The notes beneath the pieces were generated by a model. The model made no database searches, had not been told where the DNA came from, and saw only the letters and a list, made by a program, of their open reading frames with translations. A stretch of DNA of 64,000 nucleotides from Bin87 sp965115825. GTDB lineage: Bacteria > Chloroflexota > Dehalococcoidia > Lucifugimonadales > UBA3495. Position numbers and translations under genes: made by a program. The stretch covers positions 1,240,001 to 1,304,000 of the forward strand of contig OZ220464.1 in assembly GCA_965115825.1 (NCBI GenBank), in the 5' to 3' direction. This document shows, in pieces, positions 15,527 to 23,355 of this stretch. Position 1 is the first letter of the stretch. Every line of letters starts with the position of its first letter.

Positions 15527-16303
15527 CTAGAACAGCGACTTGGATTGCCCGCCGTCCACGTTGATGCACGCGCCAGTGATGAGGTTGGCGCGGTCGGAGG
15601 CGAGGAAGGCGACCGTCTCGCCGATGGGTTCGGGCCAGCCGAACTTGCCCATGGGGAGGTTGCGGTCGATGAAGTCGGCTACCACTTCGGGGGTGTTGTT
15701 CTGCTGGAAACGGTCCCAGCTGCTGCCGGGGAAGTCGATGCTGCCGGGAGCTACGCAGTTGACCAGCACGCCGGACTGGGCCAGCTGGAGGGCCAGGTGC
15801 TTGGAGAAGGCAATCATTCCCGCTTTGCCGGTCATGTAGTCCACCGAGCCGCCGTGCTCGCGGCCATAGATTGAGGCGATGTTGATGATGCGGCCCCAGC
15901 CCTGGGCCTGCATATGGGGCAGGGCCAGCTTGGTCATTCGCACTGCTGAAATGAGGTTGACTTCCAAGCCTTCGAGGAACAGTTCCATGGGGGTTTCGTC
16001 GAAGAGGACTGAGCCGCGCCGTCCGCCTACGTTGTTGACCAGAATGTCGGGGGAGCCGAGGGCGTCGGCGGTTTCTTTGAGGAAGCGGGCGGCGTCGGCG
16101 TCTTTGGTGACGTCGGCCTGGCTGCCGTGGGCATTGATGTTAAGGGCGGCAAGTTCGGCGACGGTGCGGTTGACCTGGTCGCCGTCGCGTCCGCAGATGG
16201 CAACGGCGCAACCTTCGCGGCCCAAGGCCAGGGCGCACTGACGGCCGAGGCCGCGGCTGCCGCCGGTAATCATCGCTACCTTTCCGTTAAGGCTCAAGTC
16301 CAT
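15527..16303 (-). CDS. SDR-family oxidoreductase
   Basis: This classical short-chain dehydrogenase has 258 residues. The cofactor motif is ITGGSRGLGRQCALALGREG, with DILVNNVGG in the core. The active site has IINIASIYGREHGG (Ser) and YMTGKAG (Tyr-x-x-x-Lys). The C-terminus reads LASDRANLITGACINVDGGQ. Because catalytic residues and length are normal, an active NAD(P)-dependent 3-oxo/3-hydroxy reductase is expected; the substrate is unknown. It converges on the hydrolase at 15500 and has its own upstream region toward 16340. Confidence 0.9.
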   Translation of the reverse strand: MDLSLNGKVAMITGGSRGLGRQCALALGREGCAVAICGRDGDQVNRTVAELAALNINAHGSQADVTKDADAARFLKETADALGSPDILVNNVGGRRGSVLFDETPMELFLEGLEVNLISAVRMTKLALPHMQAQGWGRIINIASIYGREHGGSVDYMTGKAGMIAFSKHLALQLAQSGVLVNCVAPGSIDFPGSSWDRFQQNNTPEVVADFIDRNLPMGKFGWPEPIGETVAFLASDRANLITGACINVDGGQSKSLF

Positions 16304-16398
16304 GGAGATGCCTCCGCAGTTATTTTTGGGATGGAGAGATTATAGCGGTTTCATTCCGTAAAGGGGCGTGGAAAGAGGGAGCGGGTGACGCTGAGCGA

Positions 16399-16428
16399 TT
16401 GAAACGGCGGCGGCGGACAGGCTATTAT
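16399..16428 (+). promoter_or_regulatory. Sigma-70-type promoter of the type IIG restriction-modification gene
   Basis: TTGAAA at 16399-16404 and TATTAT at 16423-16428 are separated by 18 bases. The distance to ATG 16455 is 26 bases. The element lies in the divergent gap shared with the SDR gene on the minus strand. Confidence 0.5.
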
Positions 16429-16454
16429 GCTGCGAACCGAGAGGATTTAGAGCA

Positions 16455-19364
16455 ATGCCCCGACCAAGACGCAACCGTGAATCGCGGCCCGGCAGTGGAA
16501 GCAGGGAGGTAGTCCGGGAGGAAGCGGTGAACGCTTTTCTGGCGCAGCAGCTGCGGGACCATGGCATCAACGCGCGGGCGGAACGGCGCAACCACAGCGC
16601 GACTCCGGATGTCCGCGTCACCTTGAAATCCGGCGATACCGTGCTGCTGGAGTGCAAGTGGGACGATTCGGTGAGCCAGCTGGAGAGTCAGCTTGACGCC
16701 CGCTTGCAGCAATTTCCCGATGCGCTGGGCGTTATCGGAGTGCTTTATCCCATTGCGTTGAAGTACCTGGAAGACACCCGCGAAGGGTTGGAGTATGCGG
16801 GCGACCTGGAGTGGTGGGTGCACGGCTCGAATGGCAAGCGCGTTGAGGAACCGGACTCGCGTTTTGGCTCTACGGCTGACATTGCGGACCATCTGCGGCT
16901 GCTGCCGTTGGAGCTTGAGGGGGCGGATCGGGTTGCCGCGGCGGCCGCCGTTATTGAGTACGCCGTGGAGCAATCGGCAGCGAAGCTCAGCGGCTATGCC
17001 CGGCTGGCCCGGCTGGTGAGAGAAGCCGTCGCCGAGACTGACCGGGAAAACGACCGGGCCAAAGCGCTGCGCATCGGCTGCCTGGTGATATTCAACGCCC
17101 TGGCCTTCCACTTGCGCCTGGCGTCCACCAACGATTTGGTGCCCACCGTTGGCGAAACGTGGCGGGACGGGGGAGTGTTCGGGCTGTTGAAAGTCTGGAA
17201 CGACATCTGCGAAACCATTGACTACGTGCCGGTGTTTGAGCTGGCTAAAAGGATGCTGACCATCCTGAGTTACGCCGACCGACCGCGCCTCTGGCATGGC
17301 CCGGTGATGGAACCGCTGCTTAAGGCGGTTGAGGATACCAGCCACCTAGAGGGGCATGACCTGTCCGGCCGGCTATTCCATACGCTGCTGAGCGACGCCA
17401 AGTTCACCGGCGCGTACTACACATCCATACCGGCGGCGGCGCTGCTGGCCCGGCTGGTGTTCCATAACTGGCCGGCGGGAGTTGACTGGGGAGACCATGA
17501 ATTTCCCGCGTCTCTCAACGTGGCGGATATTGCCTGCGGCACCGGCACTTTGCTGATGGCGGTGGCCGCCGAGGCGGAACGGCGGCACACCGAGGCCGGC
17601 GGGCAGGATGTCGCAGCGCTGCACAAGGCGATGGTGGAGCAGGCCATTCACGGATACGACGTGCAGATTTCCGCCGTGCATTTTGCCGCCACCAGCCTGG
17701 CGATGCTGAACCCCGACATTCAGTTTGACCGGATGAACCTATACGTGATGCGGCTGGGAGCAGACGGCGACGACGTTTCGCTGGGTTCGCTGGACTTTCT
17801 GGGCGAAACCCAGGCGGCAGTGCAATTTTCGCTGTCGCCGTCCATGAGCGGCGTTGACGACCGCGCCATACGAGATCCCGTCCGAGTGTACGGCAGCGGC
17901 GGTAAGGGGGCGCAGGATGGGGAAATCGCTACGCTGCCTGAGCTTGACCTGGCAATTATGAATCCGCCCTTTACCCGTTCCGTGGGGGGCAATTTGCTCT
18001 TTGGCAGCCTGCCCGCCGCCGAGCGGCGCAAGTTGCAGAATGAGCTTGCCCGCCGCCTTAAGTCGCGGCAGGCGACGGGAACCGCCGGGCTGGGCGCAGC
18101 GTTTGTGGCGGCGGCCTCTCCCAAGCTGCGCCCGGGAGAGGGACGGCTGGCGCTGGTGCTGCCGGCCACAGTCTGCACCGGGCCCTCCTGGCAACAGACC
18201 CGTTCCCTCATTGAGCGGGATTTCAATCTTGACATGGTAATCGTCTCGCACGACCCGCTGCGCTGGAACTTTTCGGACAGCACCGACCTGTCGGAGGCGC
18301 TGCTGATTGCCACCCGTCGCCGCCTCGGCAATGGCGGCAACAACGGCAGCGACGGCGTCGCCGCCAGGGGCGATGCCGCTGAACACCGCACCGTTTTCGT
18401 GAGCCTGTGGCAAAACCCCACCGGGCCGCTGGACGCTCACCGCACGGCCCAGGCCATCGCCGACACCACGCCGGCCAACCTGGAATCCACCGGCGCCGGC
18501 CTGGTAGAGGTTGACGGGCGGCACGTTGGCGAATTGGTGGCGATTCCGGAATCCAGGCTGATTGGCAGCAAGTGGGCGGGCGTCCAGTTTGCCCGGGCCG
18601 ACTTGACGCGCTGCGCGCTGCGGCTGCTGGGGGACGGAGAGGTATGGGTTCCGGGAGAGTCAGAGATTGGGAAGATTCCGATTTGCCCGTTGGGTGAACT
18701 TGGGGAAATCGGCCCTGATGTGCGGGATGTTAGAGATGGATTTGATACAACGGATGCGATAACCGCGTATCCGATGGTTGCCAACCATGAAACTGAACGC
18801 AGGACTCGCTTGTTAGTTGAGCCTGATAAGTACCTGGCTCCTTTGGTTGAGCCTCGTCCCGGCCGCAAGTTGAAGGCACTGGAGCAACTATGGCCGAAGG
18901 CGGGGCGACTTCTGGTAGCGGAGCGGCTCCGGTTAAATACAGCCAGAGTAGCGGCCACTTGCACTAAGGTACCGGTGTTATCAAACGTTTGGTGGCCGAT
19001 AAAGACGGCAGACCATGCTATGGACAAGGCAATTGCGGTGTGGCTCAACAGCAGCGTCGGGCTGCTGGCGCTGCTGGCAACACGCAATACAACCGTCGGG
19101 GCTTGGGTTCGCTTCAAAAAGGCGGATTTGGTAGGGATGCCCGTACTGGACGCGAGGGCGCTGTCGTCGCCGCAACTGCGGGCACTGTCGGATCTGTTTG
19201 ACGCTGTTGCCGAGGAGGGATTTGAACGTTTGCCGGCAATGGCGAACTGCCCGACTCGGCGGAAGTTGGATGATGGACTGTCGGAAATCCTGGGGCTGCC
19301 TGACCTGGACGGGCTGCGGCGGCTGTTGGCGTCGGAGCCGGTGGTAAGCAACCGGCGGCTGTAA
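16455..19364 (+). CDS. Single-chain type IIG-like restriction enzyme/N6-adenine methyltransferase
   Basis: The 969-residue protein combines three parts. An N-terminal PD-(D/E)XK nuclease has TPDVRVTLKSGDTVLLECKW (P51-D52, E66-x-K68). A helical connector (about 90-330) leads to a gamma-class adenine methyltransferase with motif I VADIACGTGTLLMAVA (D358) and motif IV LAIMNPPFTRS (N503). A C-terminal target-recognition region (about 700-930) includes WPKAGRLLVAERLRLN and VGAWVRFKKADLVGMPVL. This is the layout of Eco57I-type enzymes, which cut and methylate with one polypeptide. Bases of about 18650-19000, in the recognition part, are AT-richer than the rest (48% GC at 18721-18780 against 65% at 18361-18420). 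It is a solitary gene with its own promoter. Confidence 0.9.
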   Translation: MPRPRRNRESRPGSGSREVVREEAVNAFLAQQLRDHGINARAERRNHSATPDVRVTLKSGDTVLLECKWDDSVSQLESQLDARLQQFPDALGVIGVLYPIALKYLEDTREGLEYAGDLEWWVHGSNGKRVEEPDSRFGSTADIADHLRLLPLELEGADRVAAAAAVIEYAVEQSAAKLSGYARLARLVREAVAETDRENDRAKALRIGCLVIFNALAFHLRLASTNDLVPTVGETWRDGGVFGLLKVWNDICETIDYVPVFELAKRMLTILSYADRPRLWHGPVMEPLLKAVEDTSHLEGHDLSGRLFHTLLSDAKFTGAYYTSIPAAALLARLVFHNWPAGVDWGDHEFPASLNVADIACGTGTLLMAVAAEAERRHTEAGGQDVAALHKAMVEQAIHGYDVQISAVHFAATSLAMLNPDIQFDRMNLYVMRLGADGDDVSLGSLDFLGETQAAVQFSLSPSMSGVDDRAIRDPVRVYGSGGKGAQDGEIATLPELDLAIMNPPFTRSVGGNLLFGSLPAAERRKLQNELARRLKSRQATGTAGLGAAFVAAASPKLRPGEGRLALVLPATVCTGPSWQQTRSLIERDFNLDMVIVSHDPLRWNFSDSTDLSEALLIATRRRLGNGGNNGSDGVAARGDAAEHRTVFVSLWQNPTGPLDAHRTAQAIADTTPANLESTGAGLVEVDGRHVGELVAIPESRLIGSKWAGVQFARADLTRCALRLLGDGEVWVPGESEIGKIPICPLGELGEIGPDVRDVRDGFDTTDAITAYPMVANHETERRTRLLVEPDKYLAPLVEPRPGRKLKALEQLWPKAGRLLVAERLRLNTARVAATCTKVPVLSNVWWPIKTADHAMDKAIAVWLNSSVGLLALLATRNTTVGAWVRFKKADLVGMPVLDARALSSPQLRALSDLFDAVAEEGFERLPAMANCPTRRKLDDGLSEILGLPDLDGLRRLLASEPVVSNRRL

Positions 19365-19423
19365 GGGATGCGGCAGCCGTGGGGAGGCGGGGCTGGTTGG
19401 TGGTGTGAGTGGGGGATGACGTT

Positions 19424-19432
19424 TGCTATAAT
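19424..19432 (+). promoter_or_regulatory. Extended -10 promoter (TGCTATAAT) of the overlapping gene pair
   Basis: TGC and a perfect TATAAT lie 40 bases before ATG 19473, in the 108-base gap after the type IIG gene. No -35 box is seen at 17 bases. Confidence 0.6.
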
Positions 19433-19472
19433 CAACTACGGTTTTCATCCGGTTTTTTCAATGGAGGGTCTA

Positions 19473-19748
19473 ATGACTACTGTAGAAAACGCGGCCGGCA
19501 TTCCGGTTCGTGTTGTCCCACACGGTACGCTGCTCGCGGAGGCCGAGCGCAAAATGCGCGAATACGAAGTCCGGTTCGAAATGTCCAGCGAAAAGATGGC
19601 AACGTTGCTTGAATCGGACGCGATCGATGCCACTGCCGAGGTTCTGCGATGGTATTCAGCCTATCAAGGCGCCAAATTGCTCCACGCCAAGACCCCCACG
19701 ACTGGAACTCTTGGGACCACTACCAAACCATCCACGAAAACCGACTGA
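19473..19748 (+). CDS. Small protein, possible antitoxin of an overlapping gene pair
   Basis: ATG 19473 follows GGAGGG with good spacing. The 91-residue product begins MTTVENAAGIPVRVVP. It has an amphipathic charged middle (EAERKMREYEVRFEMSSEKM) and ends in a Thr/Lys/Gly-rich stretch that looks out of frame. It overlaps the next gene by 100 bases in another frame. The charged helical segment suits an antitoxin, but no DNA-binding fold is recognisable. A frameshift joining it to 19649-20116 as one gene is an alternative. Its function is unknown. Confidence 0.6.
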   Translation: MTTVENAAGIPVRVVPHGTLLAEAERKMREYEVRFEMSSEKMATLLESDAIDATAEVLRWYSAYQGAKLLHAKTPTTGTLGTTTKPSTKTD

Positions 19749-20116
19749 GCCAGCATCCCTTCGTTATCAGCGACACCCTTGCTTTCACACGCGAAGGCGA
19801 GGGTGTAATTTGGCAAAGCGGTATGGTTCAGTGCCGCAAAAACGTGATGCTGGAAGTGGAGAAGTGGTTTGAGGCCCGCTACTTCGGCAGCACGTTTCGC
19901 GTCCGATGCCACACCTACACCTACATCGGCTGGCTGCCCGGCGAGCATCTGCTGCTCAAATACCACAATCTGCACAGCGACCCGGATGATTACATCCAAC
20001 GCGTGTATGACCCGATGACCGGGGAACAGGTTTTGTATGAATCTCTTCGGCGCTACCAGTTCCCAACGTTTCCCCAAGTGCTGGACGAGCTGGCGGATCT
20101 GGCCCGAGGGGTGTAG
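19649..20116 (+). CDS. TumE-like (DUF6516-type) putative toxin overlapping the preceding gene
   Basis: The open frame of 155 codons from ATG 19649 becomes protein-like from about residue 17 (HDWNSWDHYQTIHENRLSQH). It contains FRVRCHTYTYIGWLPGEHLL, LLKYHNLHSDPDDYIQRVYD and FPTFPQVLDELADLARG. The YxN-H segment and the Phe/Pro-rich end resemble the TumE toxin family, usually encoded beside a small antitoxin. The first 100 bases overlap the preceding gene, and no later start codon exists before the conserved part. A shared overlap, ribosomal frameshift or mutational frameshift must therefore explain the layout. The family call is moderate. Confidence 0.55.
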   Translation: MVFSLSRRQIAPRQDPHDWNSWDHYQTIHENRLSQHPFVISDTLAFTREGEGVIWQSGMVQCRKNVMLEVEKWFEARYFGSTFRVRCHTYTYIGWLPGEHLLLKYHNLHSDPDDYIQRVYDPMTGEQVLYESLRRYQFPTFPQVLDELADLARGV

Positions 20117-20236
20117 ATTGCTGCCATCCTTGCGCTTGCCTGGGCGCACGGCAGTCGCCGGTGAGTTGTTTCATGGGGCGGGCTTTTCTGTATTGGGCCA
20201 GGGCGGCCGGCCCGAGGTCAATGGGCTGCGTCTCCG

Positions 20237-20245
20237 TGCTATAAT
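20237..20245 (+). promoter_or_regulatory. Extended -10 promoter (TGCTATAAT) of the LLM monooxygenase at 20290
   Basis: TGC plus TATAAT lies 45 bases before ATG 20290. It is identical in all nine bases to the element at 19424-19432. Confidence 0.6.
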
Positions 20246-20289
20246 GCGCGTTAATTTCCTTCGTGAAGCGTAAAGGGAGCATTGACGGG

Positions 20290-21459
20290 ATGATTAAGCG
20301 GTTTTCGGTTCTGTACGTGGGGCAGATTGACCTGGATAACGTGGGGGCGGACGGTACGCCGCCGGACCAGCGTCGCTACAGCAACGAGCAGCTGGCGCAG
20401 GCTTACCAGCACGCCCAGGCGCTGGCGCAGCATATGGATGAGCGCGGCTTCTACTGTATGTGGATGGCGGAGCATCACTTTCAGCACGAAGGTTATGAGT
20501 GCATCCCCAACCTTATTCTCATGGGGGTTCATCTGGCCGGCCAGACCAGGAACCTGAAGTTCGGCCAGGCTTTCAACATCATTCCCATGTGGCACCCGCT
20601 GCGCATCGCTGAGGACTTTGCAATGGCGGACATCCTGACCGGGGGGCGGATGATTTTCGGGGTGGGACGAGGGTATCACTCCCGGGAGGTGGAAACGTTC
20701 GGCTCGCCGGTGATTGACAATGACGCCAACCGGGAGCTGTTCCTGGAGCAGATGGAGGTTATCCTGAAGGCTTTCAATGAGGATTCTTGGAGTCATCAGG
20801 GAAAGCACTACACGATTCCGCCGGCCGTGCCGTATCGTGGCTATGACCTCAAAGAAATCACGATGGTGCCCCGGCCCGTGAACCGACCGGTGGAAATCTG
20901 GCAGCCCATCGCCAGCGGGCGCACGTTGAACTACATCGCCGAGCGGGGCATCAAGGCGATGGTGGCGCTTACCGGGGAGCTGTACGCGGAGCAGATGATT
21001 ACGCAGTACCGCGACGCGGCGGCGGCGGCGGGCCGCAATCTTCCTTTGGGCGGCGACATGGCTCTGGGGTTTGGGTTTTACATCGCCGACAGCCGGGAGG
21101 AGGCCGTGGCGCGGGTGCGTCCGTTCCACGATGAACGCTATAAGTGGTTCGCGCCCTTTGGATTCGTGCGCTATACCGATGAGGAGGGCCGGCCGTGGGG
21201 GACTCCGGGCGCTCCTACGCGCGTGCCGCGCATTGAGGACGGCGTTGACCAGAAAGCGTGGTTCTGCGGGAATCCCGCGGACTTCATCGCTTTTCTGCGC
21301 GGAATTGAGGAGAAGTATCCCGGCCTGGAGGACATCGTGCTGCAATGGCCCGAGGGTATGCCGTGGAGCGAGTTTAAGGAGCAGCTGTCGATCTTCGCGT
21401 CCGAGGTAATGCCCGCATTCACCGGACGGGAGGCGTCGCTGGCGGCGGCGGACGATTAG
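20290..21459 (+). CDS. LLM-class flavin-dependent monooxygenase (luciferase-like)
   Basis: This luciferase-family TIM barrel has about 389 residues. MWMAEHHFQHEGYECIPNLI is the conserved beta-strand 2/AEHH segment. Others are PMWHPLRIAEDFAMADILTG, GVGRGYHSREVETFG and ANRELFLEQMEVILKAF. A long C-terminal part includes RGIEEKYPGLEDIVLQWPEG. This branch is normally FMN-dependent and needs a reductase partner, which is not adjacent. ATG 20290 is preferred to GTG 20263 because the family similarity begins at MIKRFSVLYVG. The AAAGGGAGC before it is the ribosome site. The substrate is unknown. Confidence 0.88.
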   Translation: MIKRFSVLYVGQIDLDNVGADGTPPDQRRYSNEQLAQAYQHAQALAQHMDERGFYCMWMAEHHFQHEGYECIPNLILMGVHLAGQTRNLKFGQAFNIIPMWHPLRIAEDFAMADILTGGRMIFGVGRGYHSREVETFGSPVIDNDANRELFLEQMEVILKAFNEDSWSHQGKHYTIPPAVPYRGYDLKEITMVPRPVNRPVEIWQPIASGRTLNYIAERGIKAMVALTGELYAEQMITQYRDAAAAAGRNLPLGGDMALGFGFYIADSREEAVARVRPFHDERYKWFAPFGFVRYTDEEGRPWGTPGAPTRVPRIEDGVDQKAWFCGNPADFIAFLRGIEEKYPGLEDIVLQWPEGMPWSEFKEQLSIFASEVMPAFTGREASLAAADD

Positions 21460-21496
21460 ATCAGGGCCGTTAGCGCACGTAAAAGGGAGCCGTCGC

Positions 21497-22819
21497 TTGG
21501 CCAACCCTGAGCACGTAGCCGTTGCCAGGGGGAGGAGCTTTGCCATTGCCCGCTGGCGGGCCCGCTCGTTTCAGACGCGGGCGCATCTTGACCTGTCGGG
21601 GGCATACCTCAGCGGCGCGCGGATGCCCGGCGTTGACCTGTCCCATGACGACCTGACGGAGATTGACCTGACTTCCGCCGACCTGCGGCACGGGAATTTC
21701 AACGGCGCCCGGATGCGGCAGGCTCATCTGTCGCGCTGCAACCTGAACCGCGCCAGCTTTGAGGAAGCCCAAGCGTCGGGGGCTTTCTTCACCCGCTCCG
21801 ACCTGCGCGGCGGCAATTTCTGCAACGCCGACCTGCGCGGGGCCGACCTGTCTAACTGCGACCTGGCCTTCGCCGCGATGGCGGGCGCGAACCTGGCGGG
21901 CGCCGACCTGACCGAGGCCGACCTGACGATGGCGGACCTTACCGATGCGAACCTCAGCGGGGCCCGGCTCAACGCGGCCTGTCTTGACATCGCCAACCTC
22001 AGCCGCTGCGACCTGCGCCGGGCTTCGCTGGTGCGCACCCGCCTGGACTGCGCTTTGCTGCAAGACGGGGTGGTGGACATGACGCTGTTCGCCGACTGCG
22101 ACCTGGGCGCGGCGCTGGGGCTGGAAACCGTGCGTCATCAAGGCCCCAGCATCGTGGGCGCGGACACGCTGGCGCGCTCCGGCGGGGGCGTTTCCAAGGT
22201 ATTCCTGCAATCGGCGGGAGTGCCGCCCGACTTCATCGAATTTGTTGGCCGGGAGTTTGCGGCGCGAGGGTTTGCTGTCGAGAATGGGCGCGCGGAGCAG
22301 GCTAGCGCGCCAACGCCCCATCGGCGGATTTTGCTCATTGGCGCGGCGGCGGACGGCGCGGTGGTGGCCTGGCTGGAGCGTGAGATGCGTCGGCGCGGCG
22401 CGCAGTGTTGGAGTCTGCTGGCCGATGACGAGGAGGCGATTTACAACGCGCAGGTTTTCCCGCCGATGAGCCGTTTTCGCAACTATGACCGGGTGGCGCT
22501 GCTGTGCTCGTATGCTGCGCTGGAAAGCCCGGCGTGTTGGCGTTTGTACCGGGAGATTATGCAGCGTCAGTCGGACTCGGCGGCGCGACGGGTTCACGTG
22601 GCGGCGGTAACGCTGGACGACTGCCTGGAAAACGACACGGAGGAGCTGTACGGGATGCTCCGCGACGGGCCCGGGGCGCGGCTGCGCCTCCGCAAAGACG
22701 GCAAGGGCGGTTATCGTCGGGACGTTCCGGGCGTACTGGCAGTCCTGACGTCCGATTGGCGGGCGGCCTCACCGTCGGACAACTGGCCGGACGCGCCGGA
22801 ATCAGTGGGGATGCCGTGA
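21497..22819 (+). CDS. Pentapeptide-repeat protein with divergent C-terminal TIR domain
   Basis: Start TTG 21497 follows AAAGGGAG. Residues about 30-205 are pentapeptide repeats of the A(D/N)L form (ADLRGADLSN, ANLAGADLTEADL), forming a right-handed quadrilateral beta helix. A linker with GPSIVGADTLARSGG and FLQSAGVPPDFIEFV is the segment that joins pentapeptide repeats to TIR in known proteins. Residues about 277-430 fit a TIR fold: ILLIGAAADGAVVAWLEREM, RRGAQCWSLLADDEEAI, and CSYAALESPACWRLYREIM with W348 and E353 near the position of the NADase glutamate. The usual FISYS start is altered. The role may be defence or signalling. It overlaps the converging gene at 22802 by 18 bases. Confidence 0.78.
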   Translation: MANPEHVAVARGRSFAIARWRARSFQTRAHLDLSGAYLSGARMPGVDLSHDDLTEIDLTSADLRHGNFNGARMRQAHLSRCNLNRASFEEAQASGAFFTRSDLRGGNFCNADLRGADLSNCDLAFAAMAGANLAGADLTEADLTMADLTDANLSGARLNAACLDIANLSRCDLRRASLVRTRLDCALLQDGVVDMTLFADCDLGAALGLETVRHQGPSIVGADTLARSGGGVSKVFLQSAGVPPDFIEFVGREFAARGFAVENGRAEQASAPTPHRRILLIGAAADGAVVAWLEREMRRRGAQCWSLLADDEEAIYNAQVFPPMSRFRNYDRVALLCSYAALESPACWRLYREIMQRQSDSAARRVHVAAVTLDDCLENDTEELYGMLRDGPGARLRLRKDGKGGYRRDVPGVLAVLTSDWRAASPSDNWPDAPESVGMP

Positions 22820-23203
22820 AAAATCCCAGCCGTGCGGCGCGTATTCGATGGCAACGTCGCTGCCCAGCATCAAACAGGCTTCGCCCCACTGCACTCCGTT
22901 GGCAGTGTCCCAATCGCCGGATGCGTCCGCCGGCTTGAGGCGAATACCGTCCTCGCCGCCGTAAATCAGCATAACGACGCCCTCGCCGGAATCTTCGGAT
23001 AATGCGGCCATGGCGGGGCAGGGCGCGCCGTTCTCCCAGCCGGTAACGTCGCACCAGACATCGTTGCCCATTGGGTCGGGCGCAAGGATGCGCAACGCCG
23101 GGCGAGGGTCGGTGAGCAGGTCAAAAACCCGGTTGAGATCCATCGGGCTGTTCCCGCTGGCGACGACGGCAACTTCATAAAGCACGGGGCAATCTCGCAA
23201 CAT
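22802..23203 (-). CDS. Hypothetical protein of 133 residues
   Basis: From ATG 23203 the protein begins MLRDCPVLYEVAVVASGNSP. It contains DLNRVFDLLTDPRPALRILA, NDVWCDVTGWENGAPCPAMA and IEYAPHGWDFSRHPH. Composition is acidic and tryptophan-rich, with no signal peptide or membrane segment, so a small soluble protein is likely. I do not recognise a family. A longer start at 23227 is possible. The reading frame has good codon use, and the end overlaps the converging pentapeptide-TIR gene by 18 bases. Confidence 0.6.
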   Translation of the reverse strand: MLRDCPVLYEVAVVASGNSPMDLNRVFDLLTDPRPALRILAPDPMGNDVWCDVTGWENGAPCPAMAALSEDSGEGVVMLIYGGEDGIRLKPADASGDWDTANGVQWGEACLMLGSDVAIEYAPHGWDFSRHPH

Positions 23204-23257
23204 TCGTATTACCCCACAATATACCACGAGCCACTACCGATGCTCCGGGGCTGGCGA

Positions 23258-23266
23258 TGCTACAAT
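23258..23266 (+). promoter_or_regulatory. Extended -10 promoter (TGCTACAAT) of the M16 peptidase gene
   Basis: TGC plus TACAAT lies 90 bases before ATG 23356. It is a one-base variant of the TGCTATAAT element found elsewhere in the window. The 52 bases between this element and the divergent gene at 23203 are the shared upstream region. Confidence 0.5.
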
Positions 23267-23355
23267 GGCTGCGCCGGTTTCGGGTTCCGGCACGCTGAGG
23301 CGCAGCCGGAACCCTTGTCGGAATAATGTGGTTTGGAACCAAAGGACGCTGCTTT

